Positions 12,974-20,667 of a stretch of 26,713 bases of DNA are shown here, in pieces. The notes under the pieces are model-generated. The model saw only the letters and a program-made list of their open reading frames with translations. It searched no databases and was not told the origin of the DNA. The position numbers and the translations under genes are program-made. The first letter of the stretch is position 1; each line of letters starts with the position of its first letter. This DNA comes from an uncultured bacterium. GTDB lineage: Bacteria; Gemmatimonadota; Gemmatimonadetes; Longimicrobiales; RSA9. The stretch covers positions 1 through 26,713 of the forward strand of contig CALBZE010000060.1 in assembly GCA_937889645.1 (NCBI GenBank), written 5' to 3'.

Positions 12974-15382
12974 ATGAAGGCAACGTTGCGTGTCACGACG
13001 GCTTCCCTCGCGGTCCTCGGCTTGGTCGCCCCCGCCTCCGTCCGGGCGCAGGCCGCACTCGCGCAGGAGCCGGCATCCTCCTTCGAGCTCACCGTCGCCA
13101 ACATCATGCGCGGCCCCGAGCACGTCGGCGAGGCGCCGAGCATGATCCGCTGGACCGACGACGGCCGCTGGATCTACTTCCGCTGGAAGCCCGGCGGGCA
13201 GCCGTGGCACGAGGAGCGCGGGCTGTACCGCGTCTCGTCGCGCGGCGGCGCGCCCGAGCGCCTCTCGGACGAGGCCGCGGACTCCGTCGGGCCGCTCCTC
13301 GCGCCGGGCGACGTCTCGCCCGACAAGCGCTGGCGCGTCGTCGCCTACGACGGCGACCTCTTCCTCGTCGACCGCCGCTCGCTCGCCGTCCGCCGGCTGA
13401 CCGACACCCGCGACCGCGAGTCGAGCCCCGTCTTCTCCGGCGACGGCCGCAGCGTCTACTTCGTCCAGGGCGACAACCTCTTCCGCCTCAACCTCGCCGA
13501 CGGATCGCTCCAGCAGCTCACCGACGTCCGCAAGGGTCAGCCGCGCCGGGAACGCGAGGCCGAAGGTCAGCGCGCGTTCCTCGAGGCGCAGCAGAAGGAG
13601 CTGTTCGAGCACATCGCCCGCGAGGCCGAGGCGCGCGAGCGGCGCGAGGAGCGGCAGAAGGCCCGTGAGGCAGCCCGGCCGCAGCCGATCCACATCGCCT
13701 CGGACGAGAACGTCATGGGGATCGCCGTCGAACGCGCCGGCCGCTACGCGATCCTCCGGGTCGGCAAGCAGGCCCGCGACGCGCGCCAGACCATGGTCCC
13801 CGACTGGGTCACCCACTCCGGCTACACCGAGCCGCTCAACGTCCGGTCCAAGGTCGGCGACGTCCAGAGCGAAGGCCGCATGGCCCTCGTCGAGCTCGCC
13901 ACCGGCAAGGCGACCTGGCTCGACCTGGTCCCGGCCGCCGTCCGCGCCGACACCGCGCGCAAGTATCGCGACAAGCTCGCCGTCGCCAACTTCCTCGGCT
14001 GGAACCGCGACGGCAGCCGCGGTCTGATCGTCGCCGTGAGCTACGACTACAAGGACCGCTGGATCTACGTCCTCGACGCCGCGACCGGCGCGCTCACCCT
14101 CGTCGACTCCGACCGCGACGACGCCTGGATCGGCGGGCCGTGCGCCGTCGGCTGCATCGGCTGGGTCCCCGACGGCTGGACCGTCTGGTTCACCAGCGAG
14201 CGCGACGGCTACAACCACCTCTACACCGTCGCCGCCGACGGCTCGGGGATGCGCCAGCTCACCCGCGGCGAGTGGGAGGTCACGAACGTCGAGGTCTCGC
14301 CCGATGAGAAGGGGTTCATCCTCCACACCAGCGAGGTCTCGCCCTTCGAGCAGCACGTCTATCACATGAGCTTCGACGGCTCCCGCAAGGTCCGCATCAC
14401 GACCGAGCCGGGGCAGCACGAGGCGACGCCGGCGCCCGATGCCTCGCGCCTCGCCGTCGTGCACTCGTACTCCAACCGCCCGCCCGAGTTGTTCATCATG
14501 GACAACAAGGCCGGCGCGGCAATGCGGCGCATCACGACCTCGCCGACCGAGGAGTGGAGCTCGTTCTCCTGGATCGATCCGGAGATCATCCGCTTCCCCG
14601 CCCGCGACGGCGCCATGGTCCCCGCGCGGATCTACCGTCCGCGCGACCTGGGCGCCCGGCCCAACGGCGCGGCCGTCATCTTCGTCCACGGCGCCGGCTA
14701 CCTGCACAACGTGCACAAGGGGTGGTCGACCTACTACCGCGAGTACATGTTCCACCACATCCTCGCGGCCCGGGGCTACACCGTCCTCGACATCGACTAC
14801 CGCGGCTCGGCCGGCTACGGCCGCGACTGGCGCACCGCCATCTACCGTCACATGGGCGGCAAGGACCTGACCGACCAGATCGACGGCGCGCGCTGGCTCG
14901 TCGAGAACGAGGGGATCGAAGGCTTCGAGCGGATCGGGATCTACGGCGGGTCCTACGGCGGGTTCATCACGCTGATGGCCCTCTTCACCGCGCCCGAGAG
15001 CTTCGGCGCCGGCGCCGCACTCCGCGCCGTGACCGATTGGGCGCACTACAACCACTGGTACACGAGCCGCATCCTGAACCTGCCGCAGGACGACGAGGAG
15101 GCCTACCGCCGCTCGTCGCCGATCTACTTCGCCGAGGGGCTCCAGGACCCGCTCCTGATCGCCCACGGCATGGTCGACACCAACGTCCACTTCTCCGACG
15201 TGGTCCGACTGGCGCAGCGGCTGATCGAGCTCGGGAAGACCGACTGGGAGATGGCCGTCTACCCGGTCGAGGACCACGGCTTCGTCGAACCCAGCTCCTG
15301 GACGGACGAGTATCGCCGCATCCTGGAGCTCTTCGAACGCCACCTCGGTGGCCGACGGACCCTCTCATCGGAGACGCCATGA
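12974..15382 (+). CDS. Secreted S9-family peptidase (dipeptidyl-peptidase / prolyl-oligopeptidase type)
   Basis: The 802-residue protein starts at ATG 12974 after AAGGAG and has a signal peptide (residues about 1-26, ending SVRAQA). Residues about 40-540 are a WD40/PD40-like propeller with repeated DDGRWIYF- and SGDGRSVYF-type strands, and a charged helical stretch near 185-235 interrupts it. The C-terminal alpha/beta hydrolase domain has the full triad: Ser660 in YGGSYGGF, Asp735 in HGMVDTNVHF and His768 in EDHGF. Such enzymes cut short peptides, often after proline or as dipeptides, in the periplasm or outside the cell. The stop overlaps the next start (ATGA), so the peptidase and the binding lipoprotein are co-translated. 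Confidence 0.95.
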   Translation: MKATLRVTTASLAVLGLVAPASVRAQAALAQEPASSFELTVANIMRGPEHVGEAPSMIRWTDDGRWIYFRWKPGGQPWHEERGLYRVSSRGGAPERLSDEAADSVGPLLAPGDVSPDKRWRVVAYDGDLFLVDRRSLAVRRLTDTRDRESSPVFSGDGRSVYFVQGDNLFRLNLADGSLQQLTDVRKGQPRREREAEGQRAFLEAQQKELFEHIAREAEARERREERQKAREAARPQPIHIASDENVMGIAVERAGRYAILRVGKQARDARQTMVPDWVTHSGYTEPLNVRSKVGDVQSEGRMALVELATGKATWLDLVPAAVRADTARKYRDKLAVANFLGWNRDGSRGLIVAVSYDYKDRWIYVLDAATGALTLVDSDRDDAWIGGPCAVGCIGWVPDGWTVWFTSERDGYNHLYTVAADGSGMRQLTRGEWEVTNVEVSPDEKGFILHTSEVSPFEQHVYHMSFDGSRKVRITTEPGQHEATPAPDASRLAVVHSYSNRPPELFIMDNKAGAAMRRITTSPTEEWSSFSWIDPEIIRFPARDGAMVPARIYRPRDLGARPNGAAVIFVHGAGYLHNVHKGWSTYYREYMFHHILAARGYTVLDIDYRGSAGYGRDWRTAIYRHMGGKDLTDQIDGARWLVENEGIEGFERIGIYGGSYGGFITLMALFTAPESFGAGAALRAVTDWAHYNHWYTSRILNLPQDDEEAYRRSSPIYFAEGLQDPLLIAHGMVDTNVHFSDVVRLAQRLIELGKTDWEMAVYPVEDHGFVEPSSWTDEYRRILELFERHLGGRRTLSSETP

Positions 15383-16560
15383 ACCTCGTGCGCAAGCTCC
15401 GCAGCGCCGCCGCGCCGTTCGCTTTCGCCGCACTCGCCGCGTGCGGCGCCGGCGGCGCCGACCAACCGATCCACATCGGCCTGGCCGGGCCGGTCAACCA
15501 GGCGGGCGGCCGCTCGATGCGCCTCGGCGCCGAGATGGCGGTCGAGGAGATCAACCGCGCGGGCGGGATCAACGGCCGCCCGCTCGCCCTGGTCGTCAAG
15601 GACGACGAGGCGAACGACCAGAAGGCGATCGCGGTGGCGACGGAGCTGCGGGACGACCCGCGCATCGTCGCCGTGGTCGGGCACATGAACTCCTTCGCTA
15701 CCCGCGCGGCCGCGCGCATCTACAACGAAGACGACCGCGGCGTGGTCGAGCTCTCGCCTGCCTCGAGCAGCCCGGATATCTCGGAGGCCGGGCCGTGGAC
15801 GTTCCGCGTCTGCCCGACCGACCTGCAGCACGCGCCGGCGCTCGCGGATTGGATCTACCGCCGCCTCGGCCGCACGCGCGCTGCAGTCCTCTACTCCAAC
15901 GACGCCTATGGTCGCGGCGTGGTCGACGTATTCGCGCAGTCGTTCGAGCGCGCCGGCGGGACGATCATCTCTCGCGACCCGTTCCTCCCCCAGCTCCTCG
16001 ACTCGCTCGGGGTCGACCCGTTCATCGAGCGCGCGATCCGCAACCGCATGGACGCCCTCGTGATCGCGGGGCAGGCAGAGCAGGCGCTCGCGATCATCCG
16101 CGCGGCGCGCCGCCTCGGCTACCGGGGTCCCGTCCTCGGCCCGGACGGCCTGACCGGCCTGCGCGACATGGGCGCGCTCGCCGAGGGCGTCTACATCACC
16201 TCCGCGTTCCTCCCAGACCGGCCCACCGAGGAGGCGCAGCGCTTCGTCAACGCATACGTCGAGAAGTACGGCGAGCTGCCGGACCACCGCAGCGCCATGG
16301 CCTACGACGCCGTTCACCTCCTCGCCCGTGCGATGCGCGAGGTGCCGGGGGTGCGCGACCTGAGCGGCAACCCCTCCGCTCGTGAGTCCGCGGTCGTCCG
16401 CCGCGCGATCCGCGACTACCTCGCCGGCGTCGGGGCCAGCACTCCGGCGTTCGAGGGCGTGTCCGGCACGATCAGCTTCGACGAGAACGGCGACGTCGCC
16501 GGGAAGGACGTCGCCGTCGGGGTCGTCCGCAACGGCAGGATCGTGACCGCGAGCTCCTGA
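15379..16560 (+). CDS. Lipoprotein periplasmic binding protein, branched-chain amino-acid (LivJ) type
   Basis: This 393-residue protein has a lipoprotein signal peptide with lipobox LAAC (Cys22) and then a type I periplasmic binding fold. Signatures include IHIGLAGPVNQAGG, GAEMAVEEINRAGGINGRPL (a hallmark of the Leu/Ile/Val-binding family), VVGHMNS, SPASSSP, YSNDAYGRGV, and late YDAVHLLARA. The family binds amino acids, amides or other small ligands for an ABC importer or a sensor. No liv-type permease or ATPase genes are in the window, so its partner is elsewhere or it acts alone. Its ATG overlaps the peptidase TGA; I infer that it captures a product released by that peptidase. A strong hairpin 50 bp downstream ends the unit. 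Confidence 0.9.
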   Translation: MNLVRKLRSAAAPFAFAALAACGAGGADQPIHIGLAGPVNQAGGRSMRLGAEMAVEEINRAGGINGRPLALVVKDDEANDQKAIAVATELRDDPRIVAVVGHMNSFATRAAARIYNEDDRGVVELSPASSSPDISEAGPWTFRVCPTDLQHAPALADWIYRRLGRTRAAVLYSNDAYGRGVVDVFAQSFERAGGTIISRDPFLPQLLDSLGVDPFIERAIRNRMDALVIAGQAEQALAIIRAARRLGYRGPVLGPDGLTGLRDMGALAEGVYITSAFLPDRPTEEAQRFVNAYVEKYGELPDHRSAMAYDAVHLLARAMREVPGVRDLSGNPSARESAVVRRAIRDYLAGVGASTPAFEGVSGTISFDENGDVAGKDVAVGVVRNGRIVTASS

Positions 16561-16610
16561 CCCCGCCGTCGCGAGCCCGATCCGGGGATCCCGGACCCGC
16601 GAGGATGCGA

Positions 16611-16643
16611 GAGGGCGGCGCCGGCGAAGCCGGTGCCGCCCTC
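16611..16643 (+). terminator. Strong hairpin, probable terminator of the peptidase-lipoprotein operon
   Basis: GAGGGCGGCGCCGGC (16611-16625) pairs with GCCGGTGCCGCCCTC (16629-16643) around a GAA loop, giving 15 pairs with one G-T wobble. It is followed by CTCGTTGT, only weakly T-rich. A smaller hairpin (TCCGGG/CCCGGA, 16581-16595) precedes it. Its position just after the stop at 16560 supports a terminator or 3'-protecting role. Confidence 0.7.
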
Positions 16644-16746
16644 CTCGTTGTACTCACCCGCGACCCCGGCCACACGGACCGGGCGCGCTCTGTGCCCGCG
16701 GTACGCCCGTTCCGGGCCCGCGGTGCGTGCGCTCGGGGCCGGTCGA

Positions 16747-17520
16747 TCAGCCCCTCAGTACCTTGCGCGCGTACCCGTTCTCCGGGTTGCGGCCCTGCCG
16801 CAGCAGCCGGTCCACCGTGCCCGGACCCCGGTTGTACGCCGTCAACGCCAGCCGCAGGTTGCCGTCGTACTTGTCGATCAGGTAGCTCAGGTACTTGAAG
16901 CCGACGCGCAGATTCGTCCGCGTGTCGAACAGATCCGCACGCGTCGTCCCCGGCTCGATCCACCGGGCCGTCGACGGCAGGAGCTGCGTGTACCCGACCG
17001 CACCCGCGTGCGAGACCGCCGTCCGGCGGAAGCTCGACTCCGTCCGCACCAGCCCGAACGCCACGCGCGGCTCGATCCCGAACTCCTGCGCCGCCGCCGT
17101 GATCTCTCGCGCCAGCTCACGCGAGATCCCGTACTCCCTAGCGAATCGGTCGGCCACCGGCTCCAGCACGCGCTCCATCGCCTTCGCGCGCCACGCCGCC
17201 GTCACCGCGCCCTCGGACGCCTTCGCGGCCTCGAGCCGCGTCGCCAGCGGCGTGCCCGCCAGCTCGCCCATCGCCGCGTCCGTCGCCTCCACCGACGCCG
17301 GCTCGCCGCGCAGCATCATCGCCGCGCCCGGAACGATCAGCGCCACGCCGAGACCCACCGCGATCGCCGGCCGCCGCGCACGCGCGACCCGCTCACGAAT
17401 GGCCGGCACCCACCGCCGACCGAACTCCACGGACCGCCCCCAGACCTCCGAACGGAACCACTCCACCGACGACGTCGCCCGCCGCCGGACCTCTTCGACG
17501 AAACGCTCCATCGCGTTCAT
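16747..17520 (-). CDS. Membrane-anchored lytic transglycosylase (SLT domain)
   Basis: The 257-residue product has a cytoplasmic N-terminal stretch, one transmembrane segment (residues about 51-70, AIAVGLGVALIVPGAAMML) and a C-terminal goose-lysozyme-like SLT domain. Catalytic Glu161 is in VRTESSFR, followed by GAVGYTQLLPSTA and ALTAYNRGPG. These enzymes cleave peptidoglycan glycan strands, forming 1,6-anhydromuramic ends in the periplasm. Two starts are possible, ATG at 17520 and ATG at 17511. AGGAGGGG lies just upstream and fits neither perfectly; I chose the first. The 158-bp leader between this gene and the lipoprotein upstream contains two small inverted repeats (17581-17595 and 17605-17620). 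Confidence 0.9.
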   Translation of the reverse strand: MNAMERFVEEVRRRATSSVEWFRSEVWGRSVEFGRRWVPAIRERVARARRPAIAVGLGVALIVPGAAMMLRGEPASVEATDAAMGELAGTPLATRLEAAKASEGAVTAAWRAKAMERVLEPVADRFAREYGISRELAREITAAAQEFGIEPRVAFGLVRTESSFRRTAVSHAGAVGYTQLLPSTARWIEPGTTRADLFDTRTNLRVGFKYLSYLIDKYDGNLRLALTAYNRGPGTVDRLLRQGRNPENGYARKVLRG

Positions 17521-17678
17521 TCCCCTCCTCTTCGAGGTGTCACTTCCGGTCGCCCGCGCCTCGCGCGGACCGGAGCGCGCACGGCCGGTGGCCGTACGAA
17601 CCCCGTACCCCGGGTGGTACCCGCCGGGGAGAGGAGGGGTCCCGTTTCCCACTGCGTAAATTGCGACAGGACATTTAG

Positions 17679-18020
17679 TTACGATCCGAGCGAGACCTCC
17701 GTCACGCCGACCGTCGCGAGCACGACGTTCCGATTCACCGTGTGCGTACGTCCTTCATCGGTCGCCGTAATCGAGATCTCACGGCTCGCGGGGCGAGTGA
17801 TCACGAACCTGGCGCTGCCCTGCGGCGGCACCGTGCCGAGCAGCCGCACGCCGGTCCCGTCGTCGTACGAGACGATCATCGGGTGAGGCATCGGGTTGGC
17901 GATCTCGACGGCGTACGCCGGGCCGGGCTCGCTCTCCACTCCGACATTGCGCGCACAACCGCCTGCCGCGGTCAACAGGGCGGCGAGCAAGAGAGACTGA
18001 ATCGCCGGGTTTTTCCGCAT
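17679..18020 (-). CDS. Small lipoprotein or secreted protein of unknown function
   Basis: This 113-residue protein starts at ATG 18020 after AGGAG with good spacing. A signal peptide (SLLLAALLTAAGG) is followed by Cys22 in AAGGC, a plausible though non-canonical lipobox. The mature part is about 90 residues and beta-rich (YAVEIANPMPHPMIVSYDD, RLLGTVPPQGSARFVI, TVNRNVVLATVGVTEVSL), consistent with one immunoglobulin-like or transthyretin-like sandwich. I do not recognise a named family. It lies upstream of the lytic transglycosylase on the same strand and divergently from the glycine-zipper lipoprotein, so an envelope role is likely. Confidence 0.75.
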   Translation of the reverse strand: MRKNPAIQSLLLAALLTAAGGCARNVGVESEPGPAYAVEIANPMPHPMIVSYDDGTGVRLLGTVPPQGSARFVITRPASREISITATDEGRTHTVNRNVVLATVGVTEVSLGS

Positions 18021-18110
18021 TGTCCGTCTCCTGTCCGCAGGGTGGAACGTGCGATATCGAACGCCGGGAACGCCTCCGGGCCCGGCCCGCGCCTTGCAAC
18101 CTCTCCCCTC

Positions 18111-18127
18111 GCGCGACGGCGTCGCGC
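18111..18127. repeat. Inverted repeat in the divergent intergenic region
   Basis: GCGCGAC (18111-18117) and GTCGCGC (18121-18127) form a perfect 7-bp stem with a 3-base loop, about 40 bp before the glycine-zipper lipoprotein start. It could be an operator or a leader hairpin; nothing else supports either choice. Confidence 0.45.
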
Positions 18128-18165
18128 GCCGTCGTCTCGAAGACCGGAGCCGAGGAGATCGTCTT

Positions 18166-18801
18166 ATGATCCGTTGTCTGAAGACCGCCCTCGTCCTCCC
18201 GCTCGTCCTGGGCGCGTGCCGGAGCGTCGAGGTCCAGAGCGGCCCGCCGACCGGCGCCCAGCCCGCTCCGCCGCCGACCGCGGACGCGATCCCCGCGGGC
18301 ACGCTGCTCCGCGCCGAGCTGAACCAGCCGATCGGCACCGAACGGAACCGCGTCGGCGATCGCTTCACCGCGACCGTGACTCGCCCGCTCGTCGCGCAGA
18401 ACGGCCAGACCGTCGTCCCCGAGGGAGCGCTCATTCACGGCGTCGTGACCGGCCTGGACGACTCCGACCACCTCGGCGACCAGGCGGCGATTCGCGTCGA
18501 CTTCGAGCGCATCACGTTCCAGGGTCGCAGCTACCCGTTCGAGGCCGAGGTCGTCGACACCGACGTAAGGCTCCGGCGCGACGGCGACGCCGCGGTCTCC
18601 GGCGCCGTGACCGGCGCGGTCGTCGGCGCTGCGCTCGGCGCCATCATCGGCGGCGACCTGCGTGACATCCTCATCGGCGGCGCGCTCGGCGCGGGCGCGG
18701 GCACGATCATCTCCCTCGGCATCGGCGACGTCGAGGCCGAGCTCCCCGCGGGTACCGCGCTCACGCTCCGCACCACCCAACCCATTTCCCTGAGGCGGTA
18801 G
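18166..18801 (+). CDS. Glycine-zipper lipoprotein
   Basis: This 211-residue protein begins at ATG 18166 after GAGGAG. A short lipoprotein signal ends in lipobox LGAC (Cys18). A Pro-rich linker follows, then a beta-rich domain (IPAGTLLRAELNQPIGT, VGDRFTATVTRPL, VVPEGALIHGVV) resembling the cap-like domains of conjugation TrbI/VirB10-type proteins. Next comes a glycine-zipper stretch (SGAVTGAVVGAALGAIIGG ... IGGALGAGAGTIISLG, about residues 145-188), and a final strand ends the protein. Glycine zippers often insert into or span membranes. It is probably an outer-membrane-anchored structural protein; the specific role is unknown. Confidence 0.8.
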   Translation: MIRCLKTALVLPLVLGACRSVEVQSGPPTGAQPAPPPTADAIPAGTLLRAELNQPIGTERNRVGDRFTATVTRPLVAQNGQTVVPEGALIHGVVTGLDDSDHLGDQAAIRVDFERITFQGRSYPFEAEVVDTDVRLRRDGDAAVSGAVTGAVVGAALGAIIGGDLRDILIGGALGAGAGTIISLGIGDVEAELPAGTALTLRTTQPISLRR

Positions 18802-18805
18802 CGCG

Positions 18806-19123
18806 ATGCCGGGACCGTACGACCCCTACCGCAAGCCCGAGGACGTCGGCGCCGAGTCGCCCGCATCGGGTTCCGCAAAGGAGCAGCTGATCAGCGGCGC
18901 CCGCGGCGGACCGCGCCAGGCCAGATCGCGTGGCAAGGGGAAGCAGCCGCCCCAGAACTCGGGCCGCCGCTCCGCCCGCCACCTCCACCGGCCGGCCGAA
19001 CCCAAGAGCTTCGCGCCCGACGAGGACCCCGACCTCCAGGGGACCGGCCGACCGAGCCCGGAATCGCTCCGGCGCCGCTCTTCGCTCCGCGGCCTCGATC
19101 CGCGCGGCGGACAGCCGCCGTGA
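18806..19123 (+). CDS. Small basic, disordered hypothetical protein
   Basis: The frame starts four bases after the glycine-zipper stop and encodes 105 residues rich in Arg, Pro, Gly and Ser (MPGPYDPYRKPEDVG at the start, SLRGLDPRGGQPP at the end). No fold, signal peptide or family is visible. Third codon positions are strongly G/C, as in real genes here, and no competing gene is evident on the other strand. The ribosome-binding site is weak, so translation would rely on coupling to the upstream gene. It could also be a spurious frame in GC-rich DNA. Confidence 0.45.
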   Translation: MPGPYDPYRKPEDVGAESPASGSAKEQLISGARGGPRQARSRGKGKQPPQNSGRRSARHLHRPAEPKSFAPDEDPDLQGTGRPSPESLRRRSSLRGLDPRGGQPP

Positions 19124-19139
19124 GCCGGCCTCGACCGCC

Positions 19140-19184
19140 GGCGCCCCGATCACGGGCGCTCTGATCACGGGCGCCCCGATCGCC
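19140..19184. repeat. 15-bp tandem repeat, three copies
   Basis: Units at 19140-19154, 19155-19169 and 19170-19184 share the pattern GGCGCcccGATCACG. The array lies between the stop of the small basic protein and the stop of the convergent CPBP protease, in a C-rich 152-bp gap that shows no other feature. Confidence 0.7.
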
Positions 19185-19275
19185 TGCGCCCCTGCCCGCC
19201 GCGCCCCGCCCTCTGCCCCTGACACGCCGGACCCGCCCGCCACGCCCGGCCCACGCAACCCGCCCGGCACGGCGG

Positions 19276-20007
19276 CTATCGCCGCATCAGCCAGCCGGCC
19301 AGCCAGAGGCCGGCCACCACATCGTAGATGAAGTGCGCCAGCATCGACGGGACCAGACTCCCCGTCGCGAGCACCGGGACCGTCAGCACCAGCCCGAGCA
19401 GCCCCGCGCGCACGATCCCTGCCACCCTCTGGTACGCGTGGACCATGCCGAACACACCCGCGGAGAGCGCGACCGCCAGCCACTTCGACGACGCCGCCAC
19501 CTCCAGCGCCCCGATCAGGAATCCCCGGAAGACCAGCTCCTCGCACACACCCGCCGAGAGCGACAGCGCCACGAAGAACGCCTTCTCCACCCCCGTCCGC
19601 GGCAGCAACGCTTCCAGCACCGGCGACTCGCGTACGCCGAACACTCGCCACACCACGGCCAGGCCGACCGCGCCGCCCAGCGCGCCCGCCGTCCACACCG
19701 CTACGTCCCGCGCTCCCAACGGCACGAGCCCCAGCTCGCCTGGACCGAACCCGCTCCACAACCCCGCGCCCAGCGCGAGCACTCCCAGGAACCAAAGTCC
19801 CGCGAGCGACGACAGGTACACCGGGATGCGCGGCAGCGACGTCGCCTCGAGCTCGATCACGCTCGCCTGCGCGACCGCGATCGGCGGCAGCAGGGCGAGG
19901 AGCACCACGAGGTAGGCCCGCGCGGGCCACGCCAGCTCCCCGCTCGCCAGCCACACCACCGCCGCCGCGACGACGGCCGCCAGCAGCACCCGGCCCCTCA
20001 CGCCCAC
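19276..20007 (-). CDS. CPBP-family intramembrane glutamic protease (CaaX / Abi type)
   Basis: This multispanning membrane protein (243 residues from GTG 20007) has the CPBP motifs: CEELVFRG with Glu156-Glu157 and Arg161, FGMVHAYQR with His190, and SMLAHFIYD with His225. The family includes CaaX prenyl endopeptidases, bacteriocin-immunity proteins and MroQ-like regulators; the substrate is unknown. The start is uncertain. The frame continues upstream to a GTG at 20121, but that codon lies inside the terminator of the preceding gene. GTG 20007 has GGAGG nine bases upstream, and GTG 20001 overlaps the stop of a short leader ORF (20069-19998). No ATG is in frame between the terminator and the fold. 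Confidence 0.85.
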   Translation of the reverse strand: MGVRGRVLLAAVVAAAVVWLASGELAWPARAYLVVLLALLPPIAVAQASVIELEATSLPRIPVYLSSLAGLWFLGVLALGAGLWSGFGPGELGLVPLGARDVAVWTAGALGGAVGLAVVWRVFGVRESPVLEALLPRTGVEKAFFVALSLSAGVCEELVFRGFLIGALEVAASSKWLAVALSAGVFGMVHAYQRVAGIVRAGLLGLVLTVPVLATGSLVPSMLAHFIYDVVAGLWLAGWLMRR

Positions 20008-20069
20008 GCCCGCACGCCTCCGCACCGGCGCCGCGGCACCGACCCGTCGCTCACCCGGTTCCGTTTCAT
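19998..20069 (-). CDS. Possible leader peptide upstream of the CPBP protease
   Basis: An ATG at 20069, preceded by GGGGGGAG, opens a 23-codon out-of-frame ORF (MKRNRVSDGSVPRRR...). Its TGA overlaps a GTG in the CPBP frame (GTGA at 20001-19998). This could be a translationally coupled leader, or the remnant of the original N-terminus after a one- or two-base frameshift. Only the arrangement is seen; expression is unproven. Confidence 0.35.
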   Translation of the reverse strand: MKRNRVSDGSVPRRRCGGVRAWA

Positions 20070-20087
20070 CGAGCGTCTCCCCCCGCG

Positions 20088-20128
20088 AAAAAACGAAGGG
20101 CGGAACGAGGGATCCCCTCACTCCGCCC
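20088..20128 (-). terminator. Rho-independent terminator of the small unknown gene
   Basis: On the minus strand GGGCGGA (20128-20122) pairs with TCCGCCC (20104-20098), with an inner GAGG/CCTC pairing. TTCG and then a run of six T (20093-20088) follow. It starts 25 bp after the stop at 20153. This is the clearest intrinsic terminator in the window. Confidence 0.85.
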
Positions 20129-20152
20129 GTTCGACCGAAACGCCTCCGCGCG

Positions 20153-20479
20153 TCAGTTCAGCGATATGATCCGCCGCACGAACGGCGCGCCCGCCAGACG
20201 CGCCGCCTGCGCGCCGTCCAGCTCGGCGATCAGCGTCGACCCGTTCGGCGCGACCTCGATGATCCGCGCCGAAGCACCCGTCTCCTCGACCTCCTGGAGC
20301 ACACGGTACGCCCGCATCGCCGAGGCGGTCGTGTGACGGCCTCCCTGGACCTCGATCCGGACACGCATCGGCGCCACTCCGCCCATGCCGCCCAGCCCGA
20401 GCTTCTGCTTGGCCTCACGCCGCCGCGGACGCGCGAATCGGCGGATCGGCAAATGCCCACCCTCCTCGTGACTCCGCAT
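20153..20479 (-). CDS. Small protein of unknown function with possible I9-inhibitor-like core
   Basis: The 108-residue protein starts at ATG 20479 behind AAGGAGAG at ideal spacing. The first 40 residues are basic and probably flexible (RRFARPRRREAKQKLGLGG). The rest forms an alternating beta-alpha-beta-beta pattern (MRVRIEVQGG, a helix with YRVLQEVEETG, RIIEVAPNGSTLIAELDG, AARLAGAPFVRRIISL). The last part resembles the inhibitor-I9 / subtilisin-propeptide pattern, in which a strand is followed by a short helix and a P-x-V-x-x-I strand, but no subtilase is nearby. An own promoter candidate, a structured leader and a terminator make it a single-gene unit, suggesting separate regulation. No named family recognised. 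Confidence 0.75.
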   Translation of the reverse strand: MRSHEEGGHLPIRRFARPRRREAKQKLGLGGMGGVAPMRVRIEVQGGRHTTASAMRAYRVLQEVEETGASARIIEVAPNGSTLIAELDGAQAARLAGAPFVRRIISLN

Positions 20480-20567
20480 GGCTAGCTCTCCTTATATCCG
20501 CAGAGCGCGCGAACGCGCTCGCAAGTTCGACCGACACCCGTCGGTTCGCCTCCACCCGGCGCCCCGA

Positions 20568-20594
20568 CGGCTCCACCCGTGGCGAGTGGAGCCG
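20568..20594 (-). promoter_or_regulatory. Perfect 9-bp hairpin in the 5' leader
   Basis: CGGCTCCAC (20568-20576) and GTGGAGCCG (20586-20594) pair perfectly around a 9-base loop, in the roughly 110-base leader between the promoter candidate and the ATG at 20479. A second possible pairing (CCGAC/GTCGG, near 20531-20544) follows. It could be an RNA control element or a protein-binding operator. Confidence 0.45.
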
Positions 20595-20597
20595 GGT

Positions 20598-20625
20598 AAA
20601 ATAATAAGTGCTACGCCGCACGCAA
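20598..20625 (-). promoter_or_regulatory. Candidate promoter for the small unknown gene
   Basis: On the minus strand TTGCGT (20625-20620) and TATTTT (20603-20598) are separated by 16 bases, within the only AT-rich island (TTATTATTTTA) of the region. It lies downstream of the PAP2 stop and reads toward 20479. Confidence 0.5.
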
Positions 20626-20667
20626 GGGGGTCGCTCCCGGGGTAATCCGACGGCCCGGTCGATCGAC

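Noticed and set aside
12896..15343. Very long minus-strand open frame opposite the S9 peptidase
   Set aside because: In DNA this GC-rich, the strand opposite a real gene is often open. The product is an acidic Asp/Val/Gly-rich string without domains, while the plus strand has a full catalytic triad and a signal peptide.
18761..19954. Minus-strand frame spanning the 15-bp repeat and the CPBP gene
   Set aside because: It runs in a different frame from the CPBP protease motifs and is low-complexity Gly/Ala/Arg. The repeat gives a GAPVI-like string only by chance of its period.
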